Shown here in pieces: positions 55,320 to 63,719 of a stretch of 64,000 bases of DNA (its first letter is position 1; every line of letters begins with the position of its first letter). Made by a program: the position numbers and the translations under genes. The DNA is from Borrelia persica No12. Its GTDB lineage: Bacteria; Spirochaetota; Spirochaetia; Borreliales; Borreliaceae. The notes under the pieces were generated by a model. The model was not told the DNA's origin and made no database searches. It saw only the letters and a program-made list of their open reading frames with translations. The stretch is taken from NCBI RefSeq assembly GCF_000500045.1, contig NZ_AYOT01000225.1, forward strand, positions 124,001-188,000, given 5' to 3'.

Positions 55320-55865
55320 ATGAAAAGAGTATTGATTTTAGTATTGCTTTTCTCTTGTAGTTTTATAAGTTTTGCTAAAGATTATGATGAAATGAAATCG
55401 GATATTGGAGGTAAGAGCGCAAATGCTAGTGGTAGTGGTAGTGTAGAAAAATTATTGCTTTATGAAAGTTATAAACAAAACGCATTAATTCCTTTTTTGT
55501 TGAATTTATTTGTAGGTTTTGGTATAGGATCTTTTGTTCAAGGTGATCTTGCTGGGGGATTTTTGATTTTGGGTTTTGATGCTTTAGGTTTGGGTTTAAT
55601 GGGGGGTGGTATATATTCTGTTTCTCAACATAAATCAAAAGACTTACCAGTACTTGGGTTTTCTTTAATTGCATTAGGGGGAGTAACTATGTTTTTAACA
55701 AGGATTGCTGAAGTTATAATTCCTTTTACATATGCGAATAACTATAATAAGAGACTGCAAGAAAATTTAGGCATTGCGTTGGGCGGTTTTCAGCCTGAAG
55801 TTGATTTAAGTTTCGATGGAAATTCTGGAGTTGTATTTGAACTTTCTTTTACTAAGAAGTATTGA
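55320..55865 (+). CDS. p13: Outer-membrane channel protein P13
   Basis: This is the Borrelia P13 porin-like membrane protein (BB0034 counterpart). The 181-residue product starts at ATG 55320, since a TTG at 55308 precedes the ribosome binding site. It has a signal peptide ending 'FISFA', then hydrophobic helices including 'LIPFLLNLFVGFGIGSFVQGDLAGGFLILGF' (partly) and 'GGVTMFLTRIAEVIIPFTY'. In B. burgdorferi P13 forms ion-permeable channels and its C-terminus is processed. A consensus promoter fits high expression. A hairpin follows the stop. Confidence 0.92.
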   Translation: MKRVLILVLLFSCSFISFAKDYDEMKSDIGGKSANASGSGSVEKLLLYESYKQNALIPFLLNLFVGFGIGSFVQGDLAGGFLILGFDALGLGLMGGGIYSVSQHKSKDLPVLGFSLIALGGVTMFLTRIAEVIIPFTYANNYNKRLQENLGIALGGFQPEVDLSFDGNSGVVFELSFTKKY

Positions 55866-55891
55866 TTATAAGAATTGAGATTAAACTTATT

Positions 55892-55930
55892 GAGTAGTTA
55901 TAGTAGTAATATTATGGCTACTCTTTGTTT
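55892..55930 (+). terminator. Probable terminator of p13
   Basis: GAGTAG (55892-55897) pairs with CTACTC (55918-55923) across a long AT loop that can fold further. TTTGTTT follows. It lies between p13 and the convergent smpB. Confidence 0.45.
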
Positions 55931-56021
55931 ATATTATCAGTATTTATTTTAATATTCTTTGAAAGTAGATTTTGTTAATTATTTTTTAATAGAGATATTT
56001 AGTTTATAATTTATTTTTCAG

Positions 56022-56471
56022 TTACTTGTATTGCTTAATTTCACGACTTAAATCTTTTTTGATGCTTTTTTGTTTCAGCACTTCTCTTTTGTCAAATAAT
56101 TTTTTTCCTTTACATATTCCAAGTTCGACTTTTATTAGTGAATTTTTAAGATATATCGATATAGGAACCAATGTATATCCTTCTTTTTCTTTAAATTTTT
56201 TTAATTTTTGTATTTCCTTTTTTGTTATAAGTAGTTTTCTGCGTCTCATTTCTTCGTGATTGAAAATATTGCCCTCTTTGTATTTTGCTATATGCAAATT
56301 TTCAAGCCATATTTCATCTTTTTTGATATTGGCAAAGCTATCATTGAAAGAGAATTTTTTTGATTTAATAGATTTTACTTCAGTTCCTTTTAATACGATA
56401 CCACAATTTATCCTATCTTCAATAAAGTAGTTAAATCTTGCTTTTTTGTTTTCAAGCAGTATTGAGCTCAC
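56022..56471 (-). CDS. smpB: SmpB, tmRNA-binding protein
   Basis: This protein delivers tmRNA (40462-40821 here) to stalled ribosomes. The 149-residue protein shows 'NKKARFNYFIEDRINCGIVLKGTEVKSIK', 'FANIKKDEIWLENLHIAKY', 'RRRKLLITKKEI' and a basic C-terminal tail 'GKKLFDKREVLKQK', the standard OB-fold plus helix. It starts at GTG 56471, overlapping the TGA of the upstream gene (ATGTGA). AAGGAAG lies six to ten bases upstream. Confidence 0.95.
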   Translation of the reverse strand: MSSILLENKKARFNYFIEDRINCGIVLKGTEVKSIKSKKFSFNDSFANIKKDEIWLENLHIAKYKEGNIFNHEEMRRRKLLITKKEIQKLKKFKEKEGYTLVPISIYLKNSLIKVELGICKGKKLFDKREVLKQKSIKKDLSREIKQYK

Positions 56472-57943
56472 ATTTCTTCCTTTTCAATTACTAGTCTAAA
56501 TCCGATGTTAGGGGAACACCAATATTTTAAAAAAGAAGCTTGTGTTGAAGATTTAAGTGTTGCATTGTTATCATAATTATAAGTCCTAATTTCTGTAATT
56601 AGTGAGTTAAAATTATTATTTTCAGAATATATTTCATTTTTGCCTTGAAATAATATGAATTCATTCAAGCTTGAGTTTTGCATTAAATTCCAAAATCCAA
56701 CTTTTTTAGATATTTCATTTATATTTAAATTATCTATAGATTTTGGTACTTCTTTCTGATATAATTCCCATTCTTGAGATATAGGGAGTCTTGCTTTAAA
56801 TCCTTTAGGTAAAGTTGAAGAATACCATTTAGCGTATTCTATTGCAGCATAATAAGATATGTGTGTGACATCTTCATTTAAAGGCATTTGATTAAAGGTT
56901 TTAAGATAACTTTCATCTACAAGTTCTTCTTTGATAAGGTTATTTTTGTTATTTAGTGTCCATTTAGGATTTTGGTCTAAAAAATTTTGATATTCAATTT
57001 TAGTTATATTTTTATTCTGGATTAAAAACTCTTTTAACTTATAGGTAGTCTTGAGTGTAAGGTTTTGTGATTGTAATTTATAATTTTTGATGCTTTCAAT
57101 ATTATTGTGTGTTATTTTCTTGAAGTTATTTAGAGATAGATTTATATTTTGAGTTTCAAAGTTTAATATTTGGTTTTCATTTTTTAACTTTTCTATAAGT
57201 GTTTGAAACCATCTTTCATTAACTATTTGTTTTTGTTGCTTTGTATCTAAATTTTTAAAAAACCAAATGATTGACCTATCTTTTAGATTAAAATTTTGTT
57301 TTAAAGATTCCCATATCTCCTTATTGTCATTGTTATTTATTGAGTATATAGTTTTATATGCTAATAGAAAGTCTTTAAACATCATATTTGAGTTTATGTG
57401 TGAAATTGAGGTGTGAAAAAATTTTTTGATATATTCTGGATTATTTTGTAAATCATTTACAATAAGTGAGAATACGGGTATTAATTTTATATTGTCGTTA
57501 GTATTTTTAATTTTTGTCATAACTGAAAGTTCTTTTTGTCTTTTTGCAATAATTTGTTCAGGAGCTGTTAATTTTAAGTCAATATTGAATTTATAACTTG
57601 TAAAAAATTTATTTTGTATTTCAATTTCTTTTTCGTAAGTTTCAAATCCAAATCTTTGAATTTTTAAAGTTCCTTTGGTAGCACTTATGTATTTGTTTAG
57701 AGGAGTTCTTCCAATATATTTTTCATCTATGTAAATATATGAATTCTTGATATTAGTTTTTATTTTTACATATGCTCCAGGATTGTTTAATTTGGCGTTG
57801 ATGCTTAAAGTGAGTAATAATATCAAAGGAAGGATAATAATTATAAAGAAAACATAAACTTTTGGAGTTATTCCTAATATTGGCTTTAATTTTACTGTAA
57901 GTGATTCTTTCGTAATGTTAAGACTGTCATTTTCTTTGAGCAT
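56468..57943 (-). CDS. Membrane protein with PEGA and degenerate FGE-sulfatase-like domains
   Basis: The 491-residue protein has a cytoplasmic N-terminus and one membrane helix (about 29-48, 'VYVFFIIIILPLILLLTLSI'). A PEGA module follows ('NSYIYIDEKYIGRTPLNKY', 60-110), then a roughly 200-residue helical region. A C-terminal domain follows the formylglycine-generating-enzyme/SUMF1 pattern ('DVTHISYYAAIEYAKWYSS', 'ARLPISQEWELYQ', 'VGFWNLM', 'NIGFRLVIEKE'). The catalytic cysteines of true FGE are not evident, so a binding role is likelier. It overlaps smpB by 4 bases. TATAAT lies 9 bases before its ATG. Confidence 0.75.
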   Translation of the reverse strand: MLKENDSLNITKESLTVKLKPILGITPKVYVFFIIIILPLILLLTLSINAKLNNPGAYVKIKTNIKNSYIYIDEKYIGRTPLNKYISATKGTLKIQRFGFETYEKEIEIQNKFFTSYKFNIDLKLTAPEQIIAKRQKELSVMTKIKNTNDNIKLIPVFSLIVNDLQNNPEYIKKFFHTSISHINSNMMFKDFLLAYKTIYSINNNDNKEIWESLKQNFNLKDRSIIWFFKNLDTKQQKQIVNERWFQTLIEKLKNENQILNFETQNINLSLNNFKKITHNNIESIKNYKLQSQNLTLKTTYKLKEFLIQNKNITKIEYQNFLDQNPKWTLNNKNNLIKEELVDESYLKTFNQMPLNEDVTHISYYAAIEYAKWYSSTLPKGFKARLPISQEWELYQKEVPKSIDNLNINEISKKVGFWNLMQNSSLNEFILFQGKNEIYSENNNFNSLITEIRTYNYDNNATLKSSTQASFLKYWCSPNIGFRLVIEKEEM

Positions 57944-57952
57944 ACATAGTGA

Positions 57953-57958
57953 ATTATA
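57953..57958 (-). promoter_or_regulatory. -10 element, 9 bases before the ATG at 57943
   Basis: Minus-strand TATAAT (57958-57953) is followed by TCACTATGT and ATG. No Shine-Dalgarno sequence is present. The predicted 5' leader is at most about three bases. Confidence 0.4.
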
Positions 57959-58137
57959 AAGAAGTATTAAAAGAAATTCAATATTGCCATATTTCTTTGT
58001 TAATATTAGTTTTGAAAAAATATATTATTATAATTTATGCTTAGTTTTAATTTTTGTTTTCTTGAATATGAAGCTTTGTTTATAGAGATATTAATACTTT
58101 TTAATTTTATGTATAATTTAATGTTGAGGACAAATTT

Positions 58138-59118
58138 ATGTTTTTAGAAAAAGTGGATCATTTTGCTCATTTTTTAGTGAAAATTGTTGAGAGATATTTA
58201 ACTTATAGGAAACAGAAGAAGTATGCTTATAAATTGAAAGCTAAAAAGCGAGGTTTTATGCTTAATTTTGTATTTGAACTTTTAGGTGCTTCGATTTTTG
58301 TTTTGGGCATAAATCAATATTTTTTGCAGGCATATAAAATTCCATCAAGTTCAATGGAAAATACTTTGCAAATTGGAGATTTGTTGTTTGTGGATAAATT
58401 TTCTTATGGCCCTGAACTTTTACCCGGAATATGGAAGATAGGTGGAATTAAGGAACCATATGAATCAGATATTGTGATTTTTGAAAATGTAGAATATAAA
58501 TCTAAAGGGCTTTTTTTTGATATTTTACATAGATTGCTTTATATGTTGACTTTTAGTTTTGTTGATCTTGATAAGGATGAAGATGGAAATCCTAATGTTA
58601 GATTTCTTGTCAAAAGAGCGTTATTTGCAGATGGTAAGCTTGTAAGATTTAAGAATGGATTGGCATTTGTAAAGAGAGAAGGGGAGGAAGGATTTATGGA
58701 GGAAGATGTTTATAAATCTTCATTGGGATATACTTTTACTAGTAAAAAAATTATAGAAGATTCAGATTATAAGGTTTATGATAATCTTGCTATGTTTCTT
58801 GCATTAAACCAGTTAAGTGTTAATTTAGAGAATATATCTGATTTTTCATTTTTTAATGTTAGAGAAGTTGATAGATTTGAAATTGAAAGACTTGAATATC
58901 GTTATTTAGTAGCTTTTATGCCATATGTTGATTATTACATGGAAAAAGCAATAATGAGAGATTATGGAATATATGTACCTTATGGATATTTTTTACCTGT
59001 TGGAGATAATAGGGATAATTCTTATGATGGAAGATTTTTCGGTGTTATAGATAAGAAGAAGATTCTTGGTAGGGCTTTTTTTATGTATTTTCCTTTTTCT
59101 AGAATAGGTTTAATTTAA
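58138..59118 (+). CDS. lepB: Signal peptidase I (catalytically intact)
   Basis: The 326-residue protein has a basic cytoplasmic N-terminus, a membrane helix (about 42-62) and all SPase I boxes: catalytic S72 in 'IPSSSMENTLQIGD', catalytic K159 in 'RFLVKRALF' and box E 'PVGDNRDNSYDGRFFGVI'. It carries an insertion between boxes D and E ('GFMEEDVYKSSLGYTFTSK...'). It removes signal peptides from exported proteins. It is followed without a gap by a paralogue lacking the catalytic residues. Confidence 0.93.
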   Translation: MFLEKVDHFAHFLVKIVERYLTYRKQKKYAYKLKAKKRGFMLNFVFELLGASIFVLGINQYFLQAYKIPSSSMENTLQIGDLLFVDKFSYGPELLPGIWKIGGIKEPYESDIVIFENVEYKSKGLFFDILHRLLYMLTFSFVDLDKDEDGNPNVRFLVKRALFADGKLVRFKNGLAFVKREGEEGFMEEDVYKSSLGYTFTSKKIIEDSDYKVYDNLAMFLALNQLSVNLENISDFSFFNVREVDRFEIERLEYRYLVAFMPYVDYYMEKAIMRDYGIYVPYGYFLPVGDNRDNSYDGRFFGVIDKKKILGRAFFMYFPFSRIGLI

Positions 59119-59754
59119 ATGGCTGCGTATTTGACTTTTGAACAGAGGCTTTTAAGAAAACAAATAAGAAAAAATTTTTTTAAAATTATTTTATTGTTTT
59201 TAATATTTAATTATTTTTTTACAAAATTTGTTTTTCAAATTTTTACTTTTCAAGGTAATGAAATGTTTTTTTCAATAACAAATGGTAATAGTTTGGTTTT
59301 TGTCTCAAAGTATATGCGGGCTTTCTTTATTCCATTAGCATTAAATGATATTGTTCTTTATGAAGATTCAAATTTAAAGGACAATTTTGTTTTAAAATTC
59401 TTTAAAGACTTATTTTTTTTAAATAAAATTTTTAATATGAAGAGTTATAAGATTGCCAAAATAGTTGCTACTCAAGGAGATTTAGTATATGTTAAGGGTT
59501 TTGATGTTTTAGTCTATAGACAGGTTAATAATTCTTATTATTTGAATGATAATTTGATGCAAGGTTATAAATTAAGTGATTTTTTTGCTTTTGATAATGT
59601 GGTTAAATGTTTTGCTTTAAAGAAGAATGAATTTTTCCTTTTAAATGAGAATTCAAGTATCTTAAATGATTCTAGGGTATTTGGTCCTGTGAATCAATCT
59701 GATATTTTATCTTTTTTATTATTAAGAATAATGGATTATAAGGTTGTTAAATAA
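59119..59754 (+). CDS. Signal-peptidase-I paralogue lacking the catalytic dyad
   Basis: The 211-residue protein has one N-terminal membrane helix (about 22-42) and the SPase fold outline. Box B reads 'TFQGNEMFFS', so E48 stands where Ser should be. Box D reads 'YKIAKIVATQGD', placing A113 at the general-base Lys. Box E 'LLNENSSILNDSRVFGPV' keeps 'DSRxFGPV' but not GDN. By these alignments it should not cleave signal peptides unless K111 or K114 substitutes. It abuts lepB directly and overlaps the DUF188 gene by 11 bases. A regulatory or chaperone partner role is inferred. Confidence 0.82.
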   Translation: MAAYLTFEQRLLRKQIRKNFFKIILLFLIFNYFFTKFVFQIFTFQGNEMFFSITNGNSLVFVSKYMRAFFIPLALNDIVLYEDSNLKDNFVLKFFKDLFFLNKIFNMKSYKIAKIVATQGDLVYVKGFDVLVYRQVNNSYYLNDNLMQGYKLSDFFAFDNVVKCFALKKNEFFLLNENSSILNDSRVFGPVNQSDILSFLLLRIMDYKVVK

Positions 59755-60175
59755 AATTTTTGTTGATGCTGATTCTTGTAATTTGGGAATAATAAAATTT
59801 TTGCAAAATTTTGTTTTAGATAAAAGCGTGGAACTTATTTTGGTCGCAAATAGGCAATTAAAATTAAAGATATCTAAAAACACTTTTGTTAAAGTTGTAA
59901 ATGATGTTGATTCTTGTATTTTAAAATTGGTTGATAAAGATAGTATGGTGATTACCAGAGACATATTTTTTGTTAAAAATTTATTAGATTTTCAAATTAA
60001 AGTTATGAATGATGAGGGTCAAATTTTTGATAGGGATAATATAAATTATTTATACTTCAGGGCTAAATTAAATATTAATTTGGATATTAAAATTAGAAAA
60101 TTTTTTTATAAAGAAAATAATAAAATTAAATATTCAAATTTTACAATGAATTTTTATCATTTATTCTTTAATTAG
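59744..60175 (+). CDS. DUF188/YaiI-YqxD family protein (PIN-like)
   Basis: The 143-residue protein begins 'MLNKIFVDADSCN' (family: IWVDADACP) and has 'ANRQLKLK' and 'DKDSMVITRDIFFVKNLL', where members read 'GDIVVTqDipLA'. The family is PIN-like, so nuclease activity is possible but unproven. The start is TTG 59744 inside the signal-peptidase paralogue (11-base overlap). The 3' end overlaps the convergent lipoprotein gene by 15 bases. It is shorter at the C-terminus than most members. Confidence 0.82.
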   Translation: MLNKIFVDADSCNLGIIKFLQNFVLDKSVELILVANRQLKLKISKNTFVKVVNDVDSCILKLVDKDSMVITRDIFFVKNLLDFQIKVMNDEGQIFDRDNINYLYFRAKLNINLDIKIRKFFYKENNKIKYSNFTMNFYHLFFN

Positions 60176-61192
60176 CTTTTTATTTTCAATTTTCCATAAT
60201 CCTTTTCCTTGTGTTAGTATGTAAATTACTTCGTTTGATATGGGTATAATGTCATTAAGTCTGGTTTTGCTTAATTGTGACCCATTATAAGGACCCGGTA
60301 ATACGGATTGTGAAGGTGATTGTAGAAGAAAATTGTTTTTATCTTTAATAAGTTCTACAAATCCATTGTTGCTTCCAATAAGTATTATTCCATGAAATTC
60401 TCTTGCAAAATATGCAGTAAATTCTCCTATGCTTTCACGATTGAATATGGGAGATTGATAATTGTCTTTACTTGAGTATATTTCAAATTTATTGTCTGAT
60501 GTTTCAGAATCTCTTCCAGTAAACACTAGAGTTTCTTGATCCCCCCTAATGTTTGTATCTATTATTGCCATTATTTCGTTTTTTGTGTGAACATTTGTAG
60601 TGCTACCACCATTTAGTTTCCAGATTTTTGCAAACCTTCCTGTAATCAATTTATTGTTATTTGATATTTGGTAAAATTTATCATTTTGAGTTGCACTTTG
60701 AGGGGTTTGATTATTGCCTGTTGTATCTAGAATCATTTGTTTTCCATTGTTTTCTACTGCTAGGATATAAGCTTCAGTAATGCCGCTTGTACCTATAGAT
60801 TTTAAGAATTTGATCGGGGTTAAATTCTTTTGAAATAAAAGTTTCCAATTATTGTTTTCAAAAGAGTATAATTCTAGTTGTGCATTTTTGTTTTGCACTA
60901 GCAAATATGTTTTTCCTGACACATTGACAAGATCAATTACAAATTCATAAGAATTACTGAAATTTACCCTTGTGACATTGCCATTTTCTTTTTTAAATAG
61001 ATGCATGGCTGCAATATAAAGAGTTCCATTTATTAACGAAATACCACTTGGGCTTGAACTGTCTAAAATATTACTATTGCTATTGATTTTTTGTAATTTG
61101 CTGAGTTGAGAAAATATAGATTCACTTGAGCATGATAGATTTAACAATATTAGTATTATTATAATTAATTTTTTGCAATCTTTTTTTTTCAT
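60161..61192 (-). CDS. Lipoprotein, BB0028-like Bam-complex accessory
   Basis: The 343-residue protein has the lipobox 'LILLNLSC' (Cys 21). The mature part reads as repeated beta-strands of propeller type ('GISLINGTLYIAAMHLF', 'KTYLLVQNKNAQLELYSFENN', 'GTSGITEAYILAVENNGKQ'). By position it corresponds to B. burgdorferi BB0028, reported to associate with BamA. A BamB-like propeller fits that. It follows the outer-membrane-like gene by 7 bases on the same strand. Confidence 0.78.
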   Translation of the reverse strand: MKKKDCKKLIIIILILLNLSCSSESIFSQLSKLQKINSNSNILDSSSPSGISLINGTLYIAAMHLFKKENGNVTRVNFSNSYEFVIDLVNVSGKTYLLVQNKNAQLELYSFENNNWKLLFQKNLTPIKFLKSIGTSGITEAYILAVENNGKQMILDTTGNNQTPQSATQNDKFYQISNNNKLITGRFAKIWKLNGGSTTNVHTKNEIMAIIDTNIRGDQETLVFTGRDSETSDNKFEIYSSKDNYQSPIFNRESIGEFTAYFAREFHGIILIGSNNGFVELIKDKNNFLLQSPSQSVLPGPYNGSQLSKTRLNDIIPISNEVIYILTQGKGLWKIENKKLIKE

Positions 61193-61199
61193 AATCTAC

Positions 61200-61838
61200 C
61201 TACAATTTGTTGATATTGACTATTACGGAAAGTGATATTAGTAAAAAATGGGCAGTTTTAGCTGAATTTCCAAATTCAAACATTGTCCACCATGAAGTTG
61301 TGATTCCTAAGGCCCATTGATAATTGAAATTCCATAATATTCCAGAACCTATAGATATTACAGGCATTGAATCAAATGTTCTTAAATTTGAAATACTATC
61401 ACTTTTGTCTCCATAAAAACTTAAGTTAAATCCTATATTTGAAAATATTGGTATTTGAAAGAGCTCGCCTATATCGAATACATAAGTTGTTAGGAGTGTA
61501 ATGATTCCTGTATTGAATGTTTTGCCTATGCCAGCATCAGGGTTTAATAGATTAAATGAGTGATTAATATCAAAATGAAATAGATACCTAAGTTCAGCGC
61601 CTATGGCCAAATTGTTTAGAATATGATATTTATATTTAACTGCTCCAATACCACCAGGATACAGGTTTGGAGAAAAGATATTTGATAAATCATTGAAAAA
61701 GAGAGGAAATCCTAGACTTAAGTCTATTTCCATAATAGAATTTCCGTTTCTGTCAATCGAATATGCTTCTATTCTTTTTACATTTATCTGTAACAATACT
61801 ATTAAAATAGGTCCTATTAAAAAATTTTTCTTCATCAT
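61200..61838 (-). CDS. Predicted outer-membrane beta-barrel protein
   Basis: The 212-residue protein has a signal peptide (about 1-25, 'LIGPILIVLLQINVKRIEA'). Alternating hydrophobic strands with Gly/Tyr/Asn turns follow ('GGIGAVKYKYHILNNLAIGAELRYLF', split here by a turn, and 'IGFNLSFYGDKSD'), ending 'LLISLSVIVNINKL'. The pattern fits a small eight-strand barrel. It pairs with the Bam-accessory lipoprotein downstream. No porin family is recognised. A GGAA-type ribosome site precedes ATG 61838. Confidence 0.7.
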   Translation of the reverse strand: MMKKNFLIGPILIVLLQINVKRIEAYSIDRNGNSIMEIDLSLGFPLFFNDLSNIFSPNLYPGGIGAVKYKYHILNNLAIGAELRYLFHFDINHSFNLLNPDAGIGKTFNTGIITLLTTYVFDIGELFQIPIFSNIGFNLSFYGDKSDSISNLRTFDSMPVISIGSGILWNFNYQWALGITTSWWTMFEFGNSAKTAHFLLISLSVIVNINKL

Positions 61839-61995
61839 ATTCCATATTTCGAAAATTCTTTCTTTAAAAGTTATTATATTGAAAAATATGTTTTATTACA
61901 ATTAATTTTTATGTGCATTTATTTTTATTTATGCTTAAAAGTACAAGTATAGTATAATGTATAATACTTCAAGCTAAATTGGTGGAGGGCTTAAT

Positions 61996-62901
61996 TTGGG
62001 CAATGTTTTTGATGGTAAGAGTTTTGCAAGGCGATATTATTTGTTATTGAAAAAGTTTTTAATCCATCATGATTTAGTAAATAAAGTTTGTCTAAAAGTG
62101 ATTTTGGCAAATAATAATCCTGCAAGTGAACTTTACGTTTCGGTTAAGGAAAGAGTATCTAAAGAAATTGGCATTAATTTTAATGTTGTTAGGTTAACTG
62201 AGGATTCACATCAAGATGATATTTTGCGATTAATTGAAGTGGAAAATACAAATGATGATACTGATGGGATTATTGTTCAGTTACCTCTTGATAATAAGAT
62301 AGATGTGAATACGATTTTAAATAGCATATTAAGTATAAAGGATGTAGATGGACTTTCTGCTATTAATTTGGGTAAGTTGATTTTGGGTGATAAGAAAGGT
62401 TTTATTCCTTGTACAGCTCTTGCTGTATTGAAAATTCTGTTTGATTATAAGATAAAAATTTCTGGCAAAACTGTTGTTGTTATTGGAAGAAGTGCGCTTG
62501 TTGGAAGACCTATTTCTATTTTGCTTTCTTGTAAACCTTATAATGCGACTGTAATTACTTGTCATAGCAAAACTATCAATTTAGATTTTTATGTAAAACA
62601 AGCAGATGTTATTATTTCTGCTGTTGGAAAGCCTAAATTGATAGATGCTAGTATGATAGTTGGGCAACCTTATATTATTGATATTGGTATTTCTAGAGTA
62701 GAAGTTAATAATAATAGTGTTCTTGTAGGAGATGTTGATTTTGAGCCTATTAAGGATCGTGTTGAGTTTATTACTCCTGTAGTAGGTGGAATTGGTCCTG
62801 TTACGGTTTTGATGTTGATGTTTAATACAATTAAAGCTTATTTAATTAGACATAATAATTTTGATCTTTTAGAAAAATTAGTGAAATTGGTGGAGGTTTA
62901 A
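61996..62901 (+). CDS. folD: Methylenetetrahydrofolate dehydrogenase/cyclohydrolase FolD
   Basis: This bifunctional enzyme makes 10-formyl-THF, the donor for Fmt (27480). The 301-residue protein has the catalytic Lys in 'SELYVSVKERVSKEIGI', 'DGIIVQLPLDNKI', 'DVDGLSAINLGKL' and the NADP site 'VVIGRSALVGRPISILL', then 'PVVGGIGPVTVLMLM'. The start is TTG 61996, following GGTGGAGGG. It is immediately followed by yebC. Confidence 0.95.
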   Translation: MGNVFDGKSFARRYYLLLKKFLIHHDLVNKVCLKVILANNNPASELYVSVKERVSKEIGINFNVVRLTEDSHQDDILRLIEVENTNDDTDGIIVQLPLDNKIDVNTILNSILSIKDVDGLSAINLGKLILGDKKGFIPCTALAVLKILFDYKIKISGKTVVVIGRSALVGRPISILLSCKPYNATVITCHSKTINLDFYVKQADVIISAVGKPKLIDASMIVGQPYIIDIGISRVEVNNNSVLVGDVDFEPIKDRVEFITPVVGGIGPVTVLMLMFNTIKAYLIRHNNFDLLEKLVKLVEV

Positions 62902-63633
62902 ATGTCTGGTCATAGTAAATGGTCAACTATAAAGAGGAAGAAAGGTACTCTTGATGCTAAGAAAAATAAGATTTTTACTAAATTGATTCGTGAAATAAGC
63001 ATTGCTGCAAAAATTAGGGGAGGCGATATTGACTCTAATCCCCGATTGCGACTTGCTGTTAATAAAGCTAGAGTTTCTAATATGCCTAAAGATAATATTG
63101 AAAAGGCAATAAAAAAGGGTATTGGAGACAATGCAGGAGTTGAATATTTTGAGCTTACTTATGAAGCTTATGCTCCTTATGGTGTGGCTTTAATAATTAA
63201 ATGTTTAACTGATAATAAAAATAGAACGGCAAGTGAAGTGAGAAGTGTTCTATCAAAAAGTGGTGGCTCTCTTGGGGCGCCAGGTTCTGTATCTTATATG
63301 TTTCATAAGAAGGGATTGATTTCTTATAATTTAGATAAATATCTTGAAGATGAAATAATGGAACTTGCATTAGAAGTAGGTGCGGAAGATATTTATAGTG
63401 AAGGTTCTCAGGTAGAAGTGATAACAGGTGCTGATAATTTTGAGACCGTTTTATCTATTTTGAGAACTAAGTTTGAGGAAGATATTTCAGAGATTGCTCT
63501 TGTGCCTGAGAGTAAGGTTTCTTTAAATAGAGAGCAAATGGATAAGGTACTTGCTCTTATTGAAAAATTGGAAGATTTTGATGATGTACAAGAAGTTGTT
63601 CATAATTTAGAAATTATTGATGAGATTGATTAG
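62902..63633 (+). CDS. yebC: YebC/PmpR family (TACO1) protein
   Basis: The 243-residue protein begins 'MSGHSKWSTIKRKKGTLDAKKNKIFTKL' (split by the usual Arg/Lys run) and contains 'NMPKDNIEKAIKKG', 'YEAYAPYGVALII' and 'LTDNKNRTASEVR'. Family members act as transcription factors or help ribosomes through proline stretches. The ATG follows the folD stop directly, with GGAGG upstream. The ruvA gene comes next, the usual YebC-Ruv neighbourhood in bacteria. Confidence 0.95.
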   Translation: MSGHSKWSTIKRKKGTLDAKKNKIFTKLIREISIAAKIRGGDIDSNPRLRLAVNKARVSNMPKDNIEKAIKKGIGDNAGVEYFELTYEAYAPYGVALIIKCLTDNKNRTASEVRSVLSKSGGSLGAPGSVSYMFHKKGLISYNLDKYLEDEIMELALEVGAEDIYSEGSQVEVITGADNFETVLSILRTKFEEDISEIALVPESKVSLNREQMDKVLALIEKLEDFDDVQEVVHNLEIIDEID

Positions 63634-63639
63634 TATATT

Positions 63640-63659
63640 ATCAAAACTTTGATTTTTTT
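63640..63659 (+). terminator. Small hairpin and T-run after yebC
   Basis: ATCAA (63640-63644) pairs with TTGAT (63649-63653) around a 4-base loop and is followed by six T. The stem is short, so it may be a weak terminator that separates folD-yebC from ruvA. Confidence 0.4.
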
Positions 63660-63705
63660 ACCTTACTTTTATTTTTAAATAATATAAGCTTGAATTTTTA
63701 TGTAT

Positions 63706-63711
63706 TATAAT
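63706..63711 (+). promoter_or_regulatory. -10 element of ruvA, 8 bases before ATG
   Basis: TATAAT (63706-63711), then TTAATTCT, then ATG 63720, with no Shine-Dalgarno sequence. Transcription should begin at or one or two bases before the start codon. Confidence 0.45.
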
Positions 63712-63719
63712 TTAATTCT

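Noticed and set aside
59119..59754. Calling the second signal peptidase a pseudogene
   Set aside because: The frame is intact, tightly packed between two genes, and the fold outline is kept. Only the catalytic residues changed, which fits a pseudoenzyme better than decay.
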